Source of the DNA: Enterovibrio coralii
Lineage (GTDB): Bacteria > Pseudomonadota > Gammaproteobacteria > Enterobacterales > Vibrionaceae
NCBI RefSeq assembly: GCF_001559595.1
Contig: NZ_LNTY01000059.1
Span: 62,001 to 126,000 of the forward strand
Direction: 5' to 3'
Length of the DNA stretch: 64,000 nt
Of this stretch, positions 19,211 through 27,990 are shown piece after piece; within the stretch, counting starts at the first letter, position 1, and each line of letters starts with the position of its first letter. The position numbers and the translations under genes are program-made. Under the pieces are notes generated by a model. The model was not told the DNA's origin, made no database searches, and saw only the letters and a list, made by a program, of their open reading frames with translations.

Positions 19211-20882
19211 ATTTCCGACTTAACTGGTCGCGAAAAATGATGGGGTCGACAGGTGTTAGCTCAAGCAACTGAATCAATCTAGCGCGCTCGGTATACCAAA
19301 TTGGCGGTACATTGGGCTTGCCGTTTTTCTTCATCCGCCATCCTGCAAAACGTGACGTCGTAAACTCAACGGTGTTGAGCTTGTAGTAAAGCGGCACGGT
19401 AACTTGCTGATCAGCGATGATCAAATGCAGTTTGTTGATGATCTTGATTTGTTCCTTCTTGTCCGTGGTCAGCAAGAAGGCGTCGAGCAATTGGTTAACT
19501 TCTTCGTCGTGGTATTTATGCTGAGCAAATCGCGGTGACGTCTCCGTTTGGTACTTACTGTTGAATGTGGAGTCCAGATATAAATGCGGCGTGATACCCG
19601 AGAAGTAGTTGGTGATAGCGATGTCGTAGTTGCCGTTTGTGATGCGATCGATATAGACGGGGAAAGGCAGCGGAATTGCGCGCACATCCAGCCCAATATT
19701 TCTCAGCATTTCACTGGTGATGTTGGATGCAGACGTAAAGTCACTCCAACCCACCGGCGCGATAATGGAAAGGTGGAAAGGTTCGCCAGAAGGAAGGTCT
19801 CTAAATCCATCGCCATTTTTATCTTTCACTCCCGCTTCATCTAACAAGCGCATGGCCGCTTCAGGGTGATAGCGAATGTAGTAAAGGTGCTGCTCTGCAG
19901 AGGCATCAGAGATCCAGTTATCGAATTTGGCTTCTAACCCGCTGGCAAAGGAGGCTTTTTGGCCTTGACCGAACAATGCCACATCAATCAGCAGATCACG
20001 CTCCAACCCCATGGAAACTGCTCGGCGAAAACGCACATCCTTGATGACGTTACGAACCTCTTCATTCGGGTGGGCAAAGTTCAGCATCAAACTCACCACG
20101 GTAGAAGGCTGGTGGAAGTAGTGATAGTTAGGCGAGTAGGACGCGTAGTTTCGGTCGATGTCAGGGATAAAAGCACTGGCCCAGTCAAACTCTCCACTGC
20201 TCAGACGCGAGATCAGTTCGTCGTTGGTTCTGACCATTGGGTAGCGAATGCAATCGACTTCCAATTCGTTGATTTGCCAATACAAGGCATTGCGGCATTG
20301 AACAATGTTGTTGCTGCTAAAGGCTTTGATGTTGGTGAAAGGGCCTGTGCCGATGGGATTGGGATTGGTGTAATCCAACTTATTGTTAATTGTCTTCCAG
20401 TGATGCTTTGGTACAACGACCAGAGAGGCAAATTTCTGGGCAATCTGTGCATTTGGGCGCGTTAACGAGACGTAGACCTCATTTTGGCCACGTTTCTCTA
20501 TCGTACTGATCCAGTCCCCAAGTGAATCATAATCCAGTTTTGGTTCATCTTTGAGCAACTGAAGGGAGTACATCACATCATCGGCAGTGAACGGCGAGCC
20601 ATCTGACCATTTTATACCGTCTCTTAACGTGAGAGTGACGCCTTTTAAGTCACTGTCTAATTTGCATTTTTTGGCGAGGCGATAGTGGATGTCTTCATCT
20701 TCTAAAATATAGAGGTATTCATAAATGAAGTCTTTCGTGGTGGCAATCGAATCCGTACGGAAGGGATTGTAGTTACGCACGAAACCATTCGATAACTCGG
20801 GCATTATCGTCAACATGTTAGGCGTCGCGCTGGCACTGAAAGCGAGTGCGCAGAGGCACGTTGTTAGCAAGCGAAGCAACAT
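19197..20882 (-). CDS. family 5 extracellular solute-binding protein (peptide/nickel type)
   Basis: A 561-residue periplasmic binding protein of the SBP family 5 (OppA/DppA/NikA type). A signal peptide covers residues 1-20 with cleavage likely after SASA. Family features include LTLRDGIKWSDGSPFTADDVMYSL near residue 85, the segment FRRAVSMGLERDLLIDVALFGQG near 285 and a C-terminal lobe with LYYKLNTVEF. No permease or ATPase genes adjoin it, so it may work with a remote transporter or as a sensor-type orphan. The ligand is unknown. Confidence 0.85.
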   Translation of the reverse strand: MLLRLLTTCLCALAFSASATPNMLTIMPELSNGFVRNYNPFRTDSIATTKDFIYEYLYILEDEDIHYRLAKKCKLDSDLKGVTLTLRDGIKWSDGSPFTADDVMYSLQLLKDEPKLDYDSLGDWISTIEKRGQNEVYVSLTRPNAQIAQKFASLVVVPKHHWKTINNKLDYTNPNPIGTGPFTNIKAFSSNNIVQCRNALYWQINELEVDCIRYPMVRTNDELISRLSSGEFDWASAFIPDIDRNYASYSPNYHYFHQPSTVVSLMLNFAHPNEEVRNVIKDVRFRRAVSMGLERDLLIDVALFGQGQKASFASGLEAKFDNWISDASAEQHLYYIRYHPEAAMRLLDEAGVKDKNGDGFRDLPSGEPFHLSIIAPVGWSDFTSASNITSEMLRNIGLDVRAIPLPFPVYIDRITNGNYDIAITNYFSGITPHLYLDSTFNSKYQTETSPRFAQHKYHDEEVNQLLDAFLLTTDKKEQIKIINKLHLIIADQQVTVPLYYKLNTVEFTTSRFAGWRMKKNGKPNVPPIWYTERARLIQLLELTPVDPIIFRDQLSRKFNAF

Positions 20883-21236
20883 AGCTCTATCTTCTCTGAA
20901 TCTAGGCAGTATTTTTTTCTTAACACCCTACACCAAGCAAAAATTCGCATCAATGAGAACAGTCCCGCCTACTCACTACCGATTTGCGTAATTATGCGAA
21001 AATTTCGACTTGTTTATTACTTTTGAGTAGGTTAACAATTTGTTGCCACGTGAGGTTTTGGATGTTATTTTCACATAATTGGGCTTAATTAGTGAATTGT
21101 ATTGCTGCTGAGTCGAAAGATAATAAAAAGGTCAATAATAACATCTCGTAGAGGTGGCTAGGTCTCTATAAATGCATGAGGAATCGCTTTTGCGGCTACC
21201 CAGCGAGACAAATAAAATGAGACAGGAGTCAAGCGC
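20883..21236. promoter_or_regulatory. divergent promoter region of the SBP gene and the ABC importer
   Basis: A 354-base AT-rich gap between divergent genes, which must hold both promoters. I can point only to the AGGAG ribosome site just before the ATP-binding subunit gene. I could not fix -10/-35 boxes or an ArgR operator with confidence. Confidence 0.4.
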
Positions 21237-22007
21237 ATGAAGGACGCAGTGGCGCTTCAGATTAAAGATCTTCACAAGACTTTTGGGCAACATGAAGTGC
21301 TCAAAGGCATTTCGCTCGATGCACATCGTGGTGATGTGATATCCATCATAGGCTCTTCCGGTTCCGGTAAGAGTACCTTTCTTCGTTGTATCAACCTGCT
21401 AGAAACGCCAACCAGCGGTGAAATCTGGGTAAATGGCGAGCTTATCGAAATGAAAAACGGTCGCGGTGGACAAGCGGTGCCCGTTGATGAAAAGCAGGTT
21501 CAACGCATCCGTTCACGTCTGGCAATGGTTTTTCAAGGCTTCAACCTCTGGTCACACATGACTGTGATGGAAAATGTCATTGAAGCACCTATTCATGTTC
21601 TCGGGGTTCCAAAAAAAGAAGCCATGGAGCGAGCAGAAGCCTATCTGCAGCGCGTGGGGCTTTGGGAACGTCGTGACTACTATCCAGGGCACCTTTCCGG
21701 TGGTCAGCAACAGCGTGCCGCCATTGCGCGAGCACTGGCTGTCGAGCCAGAAGTGCTGCTGTTTGATGAGCCAACGTCAGCACTCGACCCTGAATTGGTC
21801 GGTGAAGTACTCAACGTCATGAAAAGTTTGGCGGAAGAGGGGCGCACCATGCTGGTAGTGACACATGAAATGGCCTTTGCCAGAGACGTATCCAGCCACG
21901 TAATGTTCTTACACCAAGGTCTGGTGGAAGAGCAGGGCGACCCAGCTAAGCTATTTACTAATCCTGAGTCAGAACGTTTGCAACAGTTCATCTCATCGAT
22001 TTACTAA
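21237..22007 (+). CDS. basic amino acid ABC transporter, ATP-binding subunit (HisP/AotP type)
   Basis: A 256-residue ABC ATPase of the polar amino acid class. Walker A is GSSGSGKST near residue 42, the Q-loop is VFQGFNLWSHMTV near 98, the signature is LSGGQQQR near 158 and Walker B is VLLFDEPTSALDP near 177; the switch histidine is in VVTHEM. The NGR...VPVDEKQVQRIR insertion is typical of HisP/AotP subunits for lysine/arginine/ornithine or histidine. It is the first gene of a four-gene importer with the binding protein and two permeases downstream, the same order as aotP-type clusters in other Vibrionaceae. Confidence 0.9.
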   Translation: MKDAVALQIKDLHKTFGQHEVLKGISLDAHRGDVISIIGSSGSGKSTFLRCINLLETPTSGEIWVNGELIEMKNGRGGQAVPVDEKQVQRIRSRLAMVFQGFNLWSHMTVMENVIEAPIHVLGVPKKEAMERAEAYLQRVGLWERRDYYPGHLSGGQQQRAAIARALAVEPEVLLFDEPTSALDPELVGEVLNVMKSLAEEGRTMLVVTHEMAFARDVSSHVMFLHQGLVEEQGDPAKLFTNPESERLQQFISSIY

Positions 22008-22102
22008 GTTTTGTTAGCTCTTTAATAGTGCGTTTTACGCAATATCACGGGTGGAGAAGGAGTTGTACCACTCGAATAAAAAATCCATAAGGAGACAGAA
22101 AG

Positions 22103-22866
22103 ATGAAAAAATGGTTAGTTGCTGCTGCAGTAACTGCTGCGCTTGGCGCGACTGCGGTTCAAGCGAAAGATTGGAAAGATGTACGCATCGCTGTGGATGT
22201 ACCTTATGAACCTTTCGAATATAAAGCACCAGATGGCACCCTGACCGGTTTTGAAGTCGATCTGGGCAACGCTGTGTGTGAAAACGCCAAGCTGAACTGT
22301 AGCTGGGTTGTTCAGGCATGGGACGGCATTATCCCAGGCTTACAAGCGCGTAAATACGACGTTATCTTCTCTTCAATGTCTATCACGCCTGAGCGCGCCA
22401 AGCAGGTTCTTTTCTCCGAACCGTACTACAACACGCCAAGTGGCTACTTCGCACCTAAAGGCACCAGCATCAATCCAGCCGACGTTTCTTCAATGGAAGG
22501 CAAGCGCATCGGTGTTCAACGCGGCACCATCCAAGACACGCACGCAACAGATACCTTCGGTAAGATTGCGGACGTAAAGCGCTACACCACGGGTGATGAT
22601 CTGGTACTGGATTTACAAGGCGGTCGTCTGGATATCGTGCTGATCGACTTCCCAGTGGGTGAGTCAGCATCCTGGGTGGTAAAGACGGCGATACCTTTGA
22701 AGCAGTGGGTGACACCATTCAACTAGGTAACGGCGTAGCAGCAGCATTCCGTAAGCGTGATAAAGACCTAGCAGGTATCTTTAACGAGTCGCTGGCGGAA
22801 GTGAAAGAGAACGGTACGTACGACGAGATTCGTAAGAAGTATTTCGCCTACGACATCAAAATGTAA
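22103..22866 (+). CDS. basic amino acid ABC transporter, periplasmic binding protein, apparent frameshift near 22677
   Basis: A 254-residue (after correction) type II periplasmic binding protein of the lysine/arginine/ornithine type. A signal peptide (residues 1-21, cut after VQA) is followed by VRIAVDVPYEPFEYKAPDGTLTGFEVDLGNAVCENAKL, the classic ligand-site start, and by IIPGLQARKYDVIFSSMSITPERA. The frame breaks after SASWV at about 22677; one extra G in the GGGTGGT string restores WVGKDGDTFEAVGDTIQ and runs to the stop at 22866. The ribosome site AAGGAG is ideal. It follows the ATPase gene by 95 bases. Confidence 0.88.
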
Positions 22867-22878
22867 ATCTGCTTCGTT

Positions 22879-22980
22879 GTTGGAGCGATAGCGGCGTTGC
22901 TTGCGCGCGTTCACCCCAATCACATAGGAAATCTATGCTCATGGGGATCCACGTGCTCGGCGCCTTGCTCTAGCTCCAAC
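22879..22980. repeat. large palindromic intergenic repeat, element 1
   Basis: Outer stem GTTGGAGC (22879-22886) and GCTCCAAC (22973-22980). An inner hairpin CCCCA..CATAG / CTATG..TGGGG spans about 22913-22946. The compound stem-loop of about 100 bases is typical of dispersed palindromic repeats in Vibrionaceae intergenic regions. It lies right after the binding-protein gene and may affect mRNA stability of the proximal genes. Confidence 0.6.
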
Positions 22981-22995
22981 ATCTTTGCAGATTAC

Positions 22996-23120
22996 ATTGC
23001 TGGTTATAGATGGCACTGTATCGGCTTTAACTGCGCAAACTCGCTTGGTCACTTAGTGAACTAAGCTCCCGGCGACTCGTTTGCTTGTTGCTTGATACAG
23101 CACCATCTATTTACAGCAAT
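22996..23120. repeat. large palindromic intergenic repeat, element 2
   Basis: Arms at about 22996-23022 and 23094-23120 are imperfect inverted copies (ATTGCTG..TAGATGG..CTGTATC against GATACAG..CCATCTA..CAGCAAT). The roughly 70-base interior contains the smaller palindrome TCACTTAGTGA. A stretch at 23161-23217 repeats, in diverged direct form, the bases at 22968-23024 (CTAGCTCCAACATCTTTGCA-like), so this gap seems to hold one whole and one decayed repeat copy. Confidence 0.55.
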
Positions 23121-23345
23121 CTCTATAGGCGGGGTTATAGCTTGAGTTCTTTGTTTAGTGCCTAGCTTTAGCTCCACCTGTTTTGCAGGATAATTGTCAG
23201 TTATAGACAGCAATTCCTTCTGATCTATGGATGACAAATGCTCTAAGGGGAGCGGATTCGCTCTCTTTGACTGATAAGCGAAAACGGAAAACGAGATCTA
23301 TAAAGCGGTAGTTTCGCTATCGGTTTATTCGTGCAGGAGGAAAGG

Positions 23346-24046
23346 ATGTTAGATCTGCATGGTTACGGCCCATCCATCTTTATGGGGGCGATTTTAACCG
23401 TCGAATTGGCGGTGCTGTCGGCGATAATTGCGGTGCTGTTAGGATTGGTCACAGCATTGGCGAGACTGTCTCACAACCCTTTTGCCCGTGGCGTGGCGAC
23501 GGTGTATTCCACCGTGGTGCGCGGCGTGCTGATCTGGTTTTGATGCTGCTGATCTTCTTCGGTGCTCAAATCATGATGAATAACTTCTCCGACTGGCTTT
23601 ACGAAAAGTACGACGTCGACATCTTCATCAACATCAATGAGTTCACAGCGGGTGTGTCCACCATTGGTTTTATTTTCGGTGCCTATATGGCAGAGACCTT
23701 CCGCGGCGCGTTTCTGGCAGTCGACAGGGGCCAATTGGAAGCAGGTACGGCCTATGGCATGAGCCGTTGGATGGTGTTCCGTCGCATCATGTTCCCTCAA
23801 ATGATGCGCCATGCGTTGCCAGGTATCGGTAACAATTGGTTGGTACTAGTGAAAACAACGGCATTGGTGTCGGTGATCGGTTTGGCCGATATGACACGCT
23901 TAGCCAAAGAGGCGGCAGGTGCGGTCAATGAACCGTTCAAGTTCTTCATTCCTGTTGCCATTGTTTATCTGCTGATCACCTCTGTGTCTGAATTAGGCCT
24001 CAAGCGTTTAGAGCGTAAATTCAGTGCCGGTGTAGTAAGAGGGTAA
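23346..24046 (+). CDS. basic amino acid ABC transporter permease (HisQ/AotQ type), apparent frameshift near 23527
   Basis: An inner-membrane permease of the HisMQ family, 233 residues when corrected, with about five membrane segments and the EAA-loop EAGTAYGMSRWMVFRRIMFPQMMRHALPG near residue 135. The frame from the ATG at 23346 (AGGAGGAAAGG ribosome site directly before it) stops after RGVLIWF. One extra C at about 23527 gives the family motif RGVPDLVLMLLIFFGAQ and joins the rest to the stop at 24046. It pairs with the next permease 12 bases downstream. Confidence 0.87.
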
Positions 24047-24057
24047 GGAGATAACGC

Positions 24058-24783
24058 ATGTTAGAGTCAATTTACGCCTTTCTCGACCAGAACGAGATAT
24101 TCACGTCAACAACCATACTGCATTACTGGGATGGCTTGACGGTGACCGTGCAGCTTGTGTTCTTGTCCTTGGTGCTGGGTCTCATACTGTCCGTGCCTTT
24201 AGCGGTTGCAAGAACCTCAAAGAATCCTTGGATTAACCGCCCTGTATGGTTCTATGTTTACGTCTTTCGTGGCACGCCATTGCTGATTCAGCTCTACCTT
24301 ATCTACTATGGTGTGGCAACAATCGAAGGCATTCAGCAATCCATGTTTTGGGCGGTTGTGGAAGATGCGTTCTACCCCTGTTTGATGGCCTTTGTCCTCA
24401 ACACGGCGGCTTATACTACCGAGATTTTGCGTGGTGCGATGGAAGCAACGTCGCGCGGTGAAATTGAAGCGGGTAAAGCCTATGGCATGTCGCGATTTAC
24501 CATTTTGCGCCGTATCATTCTGCCTTCGGCGTTTCGTCGCGCGTTGCCAGCTTACAGCAATGAAGTCATTTTCATGCTGCACGCCAGTTCGATTGCGTCG
24601 GTGGTTACCATCATTGACCTGACGGGAGCGGCACGTGACATCTATGCGCGTTTCTATGCGCCGTTTGATGCCTTCTTGTTTGTGGCTGCAATCTACCTGT
24701 GTCTGACCTTTACCATTGTGTATGGTTTTAAACGACTTGAGCATCATTGGCATCGACACCTGAGACCGCTCGAAACCAAATAG
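24058..24783 (+). CDS. basic amino acid ABC transporter permease (HisM/AotM type)
   Basis: A 241-residue inner-membrane permease of the HisMQ family, the second half of the heterodimeric channel. The family motif VFRGTPLLIQLYLIYYG sits near residue 65 and the EAA loop EAGKAYGMSRFTILRRIILPSAFRRALP near residue 135, which docks on the ATPase. It begins 12 bases after the first permease, with a GGAGATAAC ribosome site. It closes the importer operon; a terminator follows. Confidence 0.92.
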   Translation: MLESIYAFLDQNEIFTSTTILHYWDGLTVTVQLVFLSLVLGLILSVPLAVARTSKNPWINRPVWFYVYVFRGTPLLIQLYLIYYGVATIEGIQQSMFWAVVEDAFYPCLMAFVLNTAAYTTEILRGAMEATSRGEIEAGKAYGMSRFTILRRIILPSAFRRALPAYSNEVIFMLHASSIASVVTIIDLTGAARDIYARFYAPFDAFLFVAAIYLCLTFTIVYGFKRLEHHWHRHLRPLETK

Positions 24784-24807
24784 GTCTGACGTCGAGAATT
24801 AGAGAAC

Positions 24808-24837
24808 AAAAAAGCCAGCTTCGATTGCTGGCTTTTT
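24808..24837. terminator. bidirectional terminator between ABC permease and xthA
   Basis: Stem GCCAGC (24814-24819) and GCTGGC (24827-24832) with A run left and TTTTT right, between two convergent genes. Confidence 0.88.
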
Positions 24838-24859
24838 GTTTGTCTGGCGTCAGTGAGGC

Positions 24860-25666
24860 TTACTTGAATGTCGCCCAAATCGGTGCGTGATCAGACGGTT
24901 TTTCTATGCCACGCAACTCGTAGTCAATGCCGGTATCTACACATTCCGCTGCCAGTGAAGGCGTTGCCAGAATCACGTCGATGCGCAGGCCGCGGTTATC
25001 ATCAAAGCCGCGAGAGCGGTAATCAAACCACGAGAATTTGTCGTCTGCGTCTGGGAACTGTTGGCGGAAGGTATCGACGAAACCCCAGTTCATGAGAGTA
25101 GCCAGCATTTCACGCTCTTCTGGCTGGAATGAGCACTTGCCCGTTTTAAGCCAACGCTTACGGTTTACTTCGCCGATACCGATATCCAAGTCGATAGGAC
25201 TGATGTTGATGTCACCCATGACGATGATGTTCTCGTCGTTGCTGTGTGCATCAGTTAGGTAGGTCATCAGATCTTTGTAGAACTTGCGTTTAGCTGGGTA
25301 CTTGGTTTCGTGCGCAATGTTTTCACCCTGCGGGAAGTAGCCATTCAGCACGGTCACTTTGCTGCCGTCTTCTTTTTCAAACGTCGCCATGATCATGCGA
25401 CGTTGCGCGTCTTCGTCGTCCGTTGGAAACCCTTTTTGAACGCTCAACGGCTCTTGTTTGCAAAGCATGGCCACGCCGTAGTGTGCCTTTTGGCCGTGGA
25501 AGAAGACTTTGTAGCCCATTGCTTCAACATCTTCGATTGGAAACGCTTCGTCGTGCACTTTGATTTCTTGCAAGCCAATCACATCAGGTTGGTGTTTTTC
25601 GATAAGTGCCTGAAGTTGGTGAAGGCGAGCGCGCAATCCGTTGATATTAAATGAAATGACTTTCAT
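24860..25666 (-). CDS. xthA: exodeoxyribonuclease III
   Basis: A 268-residue AP endonuclease/3'-5' exonuclease, equal in length to E. coli XthA. It starts MKVISFNINGLRAR and shows the metal and catalytic motifs LQEIKVHD near residue 32, GDINISPIDLDIG near 151, WFDYRSRGFDDNRGLRIDVIL near 214 and the final SDHAPIWA. It acts in base excision repair at abasic sites. The start at 25664-25666 was chosen by family homology; an upstream ATG at 25765 would add 33 unrelated residues. Confidence 0.95.
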   Translation of the reverse strand: MKVISFNINGLRARLHQLQALIEKHQPDVIGLQEIKVHDEAFPIEDVEAMGYKVFFHGQKAHYGVAMLCKQEPLSVQKGFPTDDEDAQRRMIMATFEKEDGSKVTVLNGYFPQGENIAHETKYPAKRKFYKDLMTYLTDAHSNDENIIVMGDINISPIDLDIGIGEVNRKRWLKTGKCSFQPEEREMLATLMNWGFVDTFRQQFPDADDKFSWFDYRSRGFDDNRGLRIDVILATPSLAAECVDTGIDYELRGIEKPSDHAPIWATFK

Positions 25667-25866
25667 GCTGACTAACTTCTCTTTGTGTTGACGTGCATTT
25701 GATGCAGATAGTGTATCTAAATTCGAGGCGTTTAGCTGAACAAATACAAGACCTTGCTGAAACAAGAATGCGGCGAAGTCTCATCTTTGCAACTATGCTT
25801 TTGAGTAAAGAAAGTATTACCACTCAAAGTCTTACTCAAATTGTGTGAATAGGCGGAGGCGTTTTA

Positions 25867-26298
25867 ATGAAAATACGTGCGCTAATAAAGACCTTAACCG
25901 TAACACTATCTGCTCTGATTGTATCTGGCTGTAGCGAATACGGAGACTTCACACAAGAACAGATTTGTCGGGCCAGTGTGGCGGCAATCAAAGGAAAAAG
26001 CCCTTCCATCATGATCGTCGACAAACGTGTCGTAGAAGCAGAAACGGAACTCGATATTTTCCACATCTCTTACAAACGCCCAGACGATGGCAAGAAATGG
26101 CATTACCGCTGTAAGGTCGATAAAACCCGCGCGGTATGGTCACAAGGCAAAGATGGTCGTTGGCGAGATCAAGCGCAGGATCCAACCGTGCGCTTTGAGA
26201 TCGAAGGCGATGAAATCAAGATCAATGAGACCTTCCCGGATGGTAGCGCATCGTTTGACGTGACCTACAACATCTACATGTTGGGTGGTAAATCTTAA
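25867..26298 (+). CDS. small lipoprotein of unknown function
   Basis: A 143-residue protein with a lipoprotein signal peptide; the lipobox is VSGC near residue 22. The mature part is hydrophilic with a single WHYRC region and a beta-rich look. I do not recognise the family. A GGCGGAGG ribosome-like string lies just upstream. It stands alone; a hairpin at 26311-26337 follows. Confidence 0.7.
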   Translation: MKIRALIKTLTVTLSALIVSGCSEYGDFTQEQICRASVAAIKGKSPSIMIVDKRVVEAETELDIFHISYKRPDDGKKWHYRCKVDKTRAVWSQGKDGRWRDQAQDPTVRFEIEGDEIKINETFPDGSASFDVTYNIYMLGGKS

Positions 26299-26310
26299 TC
26301 CTACTCTCAT

Positions 26311-26337
26311 TGCCCTGATGACTCGGTTGTCAGGGCA
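26311..26337 (+). terminator. weak hairpin after the lipoprotein gene
   Basis: Stem TGCCCTGA and TCAGGGCA with an 11-base loop, 13 bases after the stop. There is no T run, so intrinsic termination is uncertain. Confidence 0.4.
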
Positions 26338-26445
26338 TCGCTTCACTTATCTTCGAAAATTTCGAACGACATTAACGAATCCCTTCTGCCGACTTCAATG
26401 CCGACGAAACATATACTTATCTCGTTGACGAAAAGGAGATGAGAT

Positions 26446-27414
26446 ATGGGCAAGTTAGTGGAAGGCGTATGGCATGACGTTTGGTATGACACCAAATCAT
26501 CTAACGGCAAGTTTGTGCGTGAGGATGCGGGCTTTCGTTCTTGGGTGACCGCCACGGGTGACGCTGGGCCTTCTGGAGAAGCGGGCTTTAGTGCCGAGTC
26601 AGGGCGTTATCATCTCTATGTTTCTCTTGCCTGTCCGTGGGCGCACCGTACCTTGATTTTCAGAAAGCTCAAAGGGCTAGAAGCGCATATTGATGTTTCT
26701 GTTGTCAGCCCCGATATGCTGGAAAAAGGCTGGCAGTTTGATGAGCCAGAACCGCTTTACGGTTTCAACTACATGCATCAGGTCTACACAAAAGCTAAAT
26801 CGGATTACACAGGCCGAGTGACGGTGCCGGTTTTGTGGGACAAGAAGACAGAGACGATTGTCAGCAATGAATCGTCGGAAATCATTCGTATGTTTAACTC
26901 TGCCTTCAATGATCTGACGGGTAACACTGACGATTACTACCCAGAGGCGTTGCAAAGCGTGATTGATGAGTGGAACGATTATGTGTATCCAAACATCAAC
27001 AATGGGGTGTATCGCAGCGGATTTGCAACTACGCAAGAAGCCTATGAAGAGGCATACGACAACTTGTTTGCCGCCCTCGACAAAGTAGATGCTCATCTTG
27101 CAACCAGTCGCTACTTAGCGGGAGACAAAATCACGGAAGCAGACTGGCGATTGTTCACCACACTTGTGCGCTTTGACCCTGTGTACGTAGGGCATTTTAA
27201 ATGTAACCGTCAGCAGATTGCGCAATACGACAACCTTTTTGGTTACTTGAAGGAGTTGTATCAAGTGGCAGGCGTGGCAGACACCGTCGACATGTACCAC
27301 ATCAAGCGTCATTACTATTACAGCCACGCAACGATTAACCCGACACGTGTTGTACCGAAAGGACCTGAGCAAGATTTGTGGGCACCTCACGGGCGTGAGC
27401 GCATCGGCAGCTAG
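26446..27414 (+). CDS. yqjG: glutathionyl-hydroquinone reductase (Xi-class GST, YqjG type)
   Basis: A 322-residue enzyme of the Xi glutathione transferase class, which reduces glutathionyl-hydroquinones. The active-site cysteine lies in LACPWAHRTLIFRKLKGL near residue 63, and the substrate-lid motifs RVTVPVLWDKKTETIVSNESSEIIRMFN and DEWNDYVYPNINNGVYRSGFA follow. The C-terminal ATINPTRVVPKGP is also typical. Length agrees with E. coli YqjG (328). An AAAAGGAG ribosome site precedes the ATG. It is monocistronic with a terminator. Confidence 0.92.
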   Translation: MGKLVEGVWHDVWYDTKSSNGKFVREDAGFRSWVTATGDAGPSGEAGFSAESGRYHLYVSLACPWAHRTLIFRKLKGLEAHIDVSVVSPDMLEKGWQFDEPEPLYGFNYMHQVYTKAKSDYTGRVTVPVLWDKKTETIVSNESSEIIRMFNSAFNDLTGNTDDYYPEALQSVIDEWNDYVYPNINNGVYRSGFATTQEAYEEAYDNLFAALDKVDAHLATSRYLAGDKITEADWRLFTTLVRFDPVYVGHFKCNRQQIAQYDNLFGYLKELYQVAGVADTVDMYHIKRHYYYSHATINPTRVVPKGPEQDLWAPHGRERIGS

Positions 27415-27441
27415 TCTGAATGACAGAAAGCAGAAAAGAAA

Positions 27442-27466
27442 AAAGCCAGCTCAATGAGCTGGCTTT
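27442..27466 (+). terminator. terminator after yqjG
   Basis: Stem AAAGCCAGCTC and GAGCTGGCTTT with loop AAT, 28 bases after the yqjG stop. The A-rich left side means it may also stop transcription of the tRNA genes coming from the right. Confidence 0.8.
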
Positions 27467-27473
27467 CTAATGA

Positions 27474-27558
27474 TGGTGGTGGGAGAAGGATTCGAACCTT
27501 CGAAGGCGGAGCCGTCAGATTTACAGTCTGATCCCTTTGGCCACTCGGGAATCCCACC
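27474..27558 (-). tRNA. tRNA-Tyr (GTA), copy 2 in transcription order
   Basis: 85 bases on the minus strand, starting GGTGGGATTCCCGAG and ending CTCCCACCACCA, so the CCA end is encoded. It has the long variable arm of bacterial tRNA-Tyr and the anticodon GTA in the string CTGTAAATC. It is identical to the copy at 27623-27707. Confidence 0.96.
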
Positions 27559-27622
27559 ACGAGTTATTCTAGTTGTATGCTTCATCGCGGAAATCGTCGA
27601 ACATCGCTATGAACGCTGAAAG

Positions 27623-27707
27623 TGGTGGTGGGAGAAGGATTCGAACCTTCGAAGGCGGAGCCGTCAGATTTACAGTCTGATCCCTTTGGCCACTCGGGAA
27701 TCCCACC
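27623..27707 (-). tRNA. tRNA-Tyr (GTA), copy 1 in transcription order
   Basis: 85 bases on the minus strand, same sequence as the copy 64 bases downstream, with GTA anticodon, long variable arm and encoded CCA. The two probably share a transcript, as tandem tyrT-type genes do in other gammaproteobacteria. Confidence 0.96.
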
Positions 27708-27990
27708 ACGCTGTGCGGGGCGCATATTATCAAACGAAGACAAGCTGTAAAGCACTTTTCTTGAAAATGCTGTGCGTTTGCTGTTTTTTTCGGCGTTAGT
27801 GTGTTTTACGCACACCTAAAGTGGAATTTTGTTGATAAAAGGCAATCTAATCGCGCGAAAATTAGGTAATTCTCTGCAGTTCATGGGTTTTTCTTTGGCG
27901 GTAATTTCTTTTTGTAGATTTACATTTCTTTACCGCACGGAAGATAGGCATGAAGTAGACTATCGCGAGTTGTCATTTACGGTTATCACA

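Noticed and set aside
27582..27815. 77-codon minus-strand frame across a tRNA-Tyr gene
   Set aside because: It reads through the tRNA (GIPEWPKGSDCKSDGSAFEGSNPSPT), a common annotation artefact.
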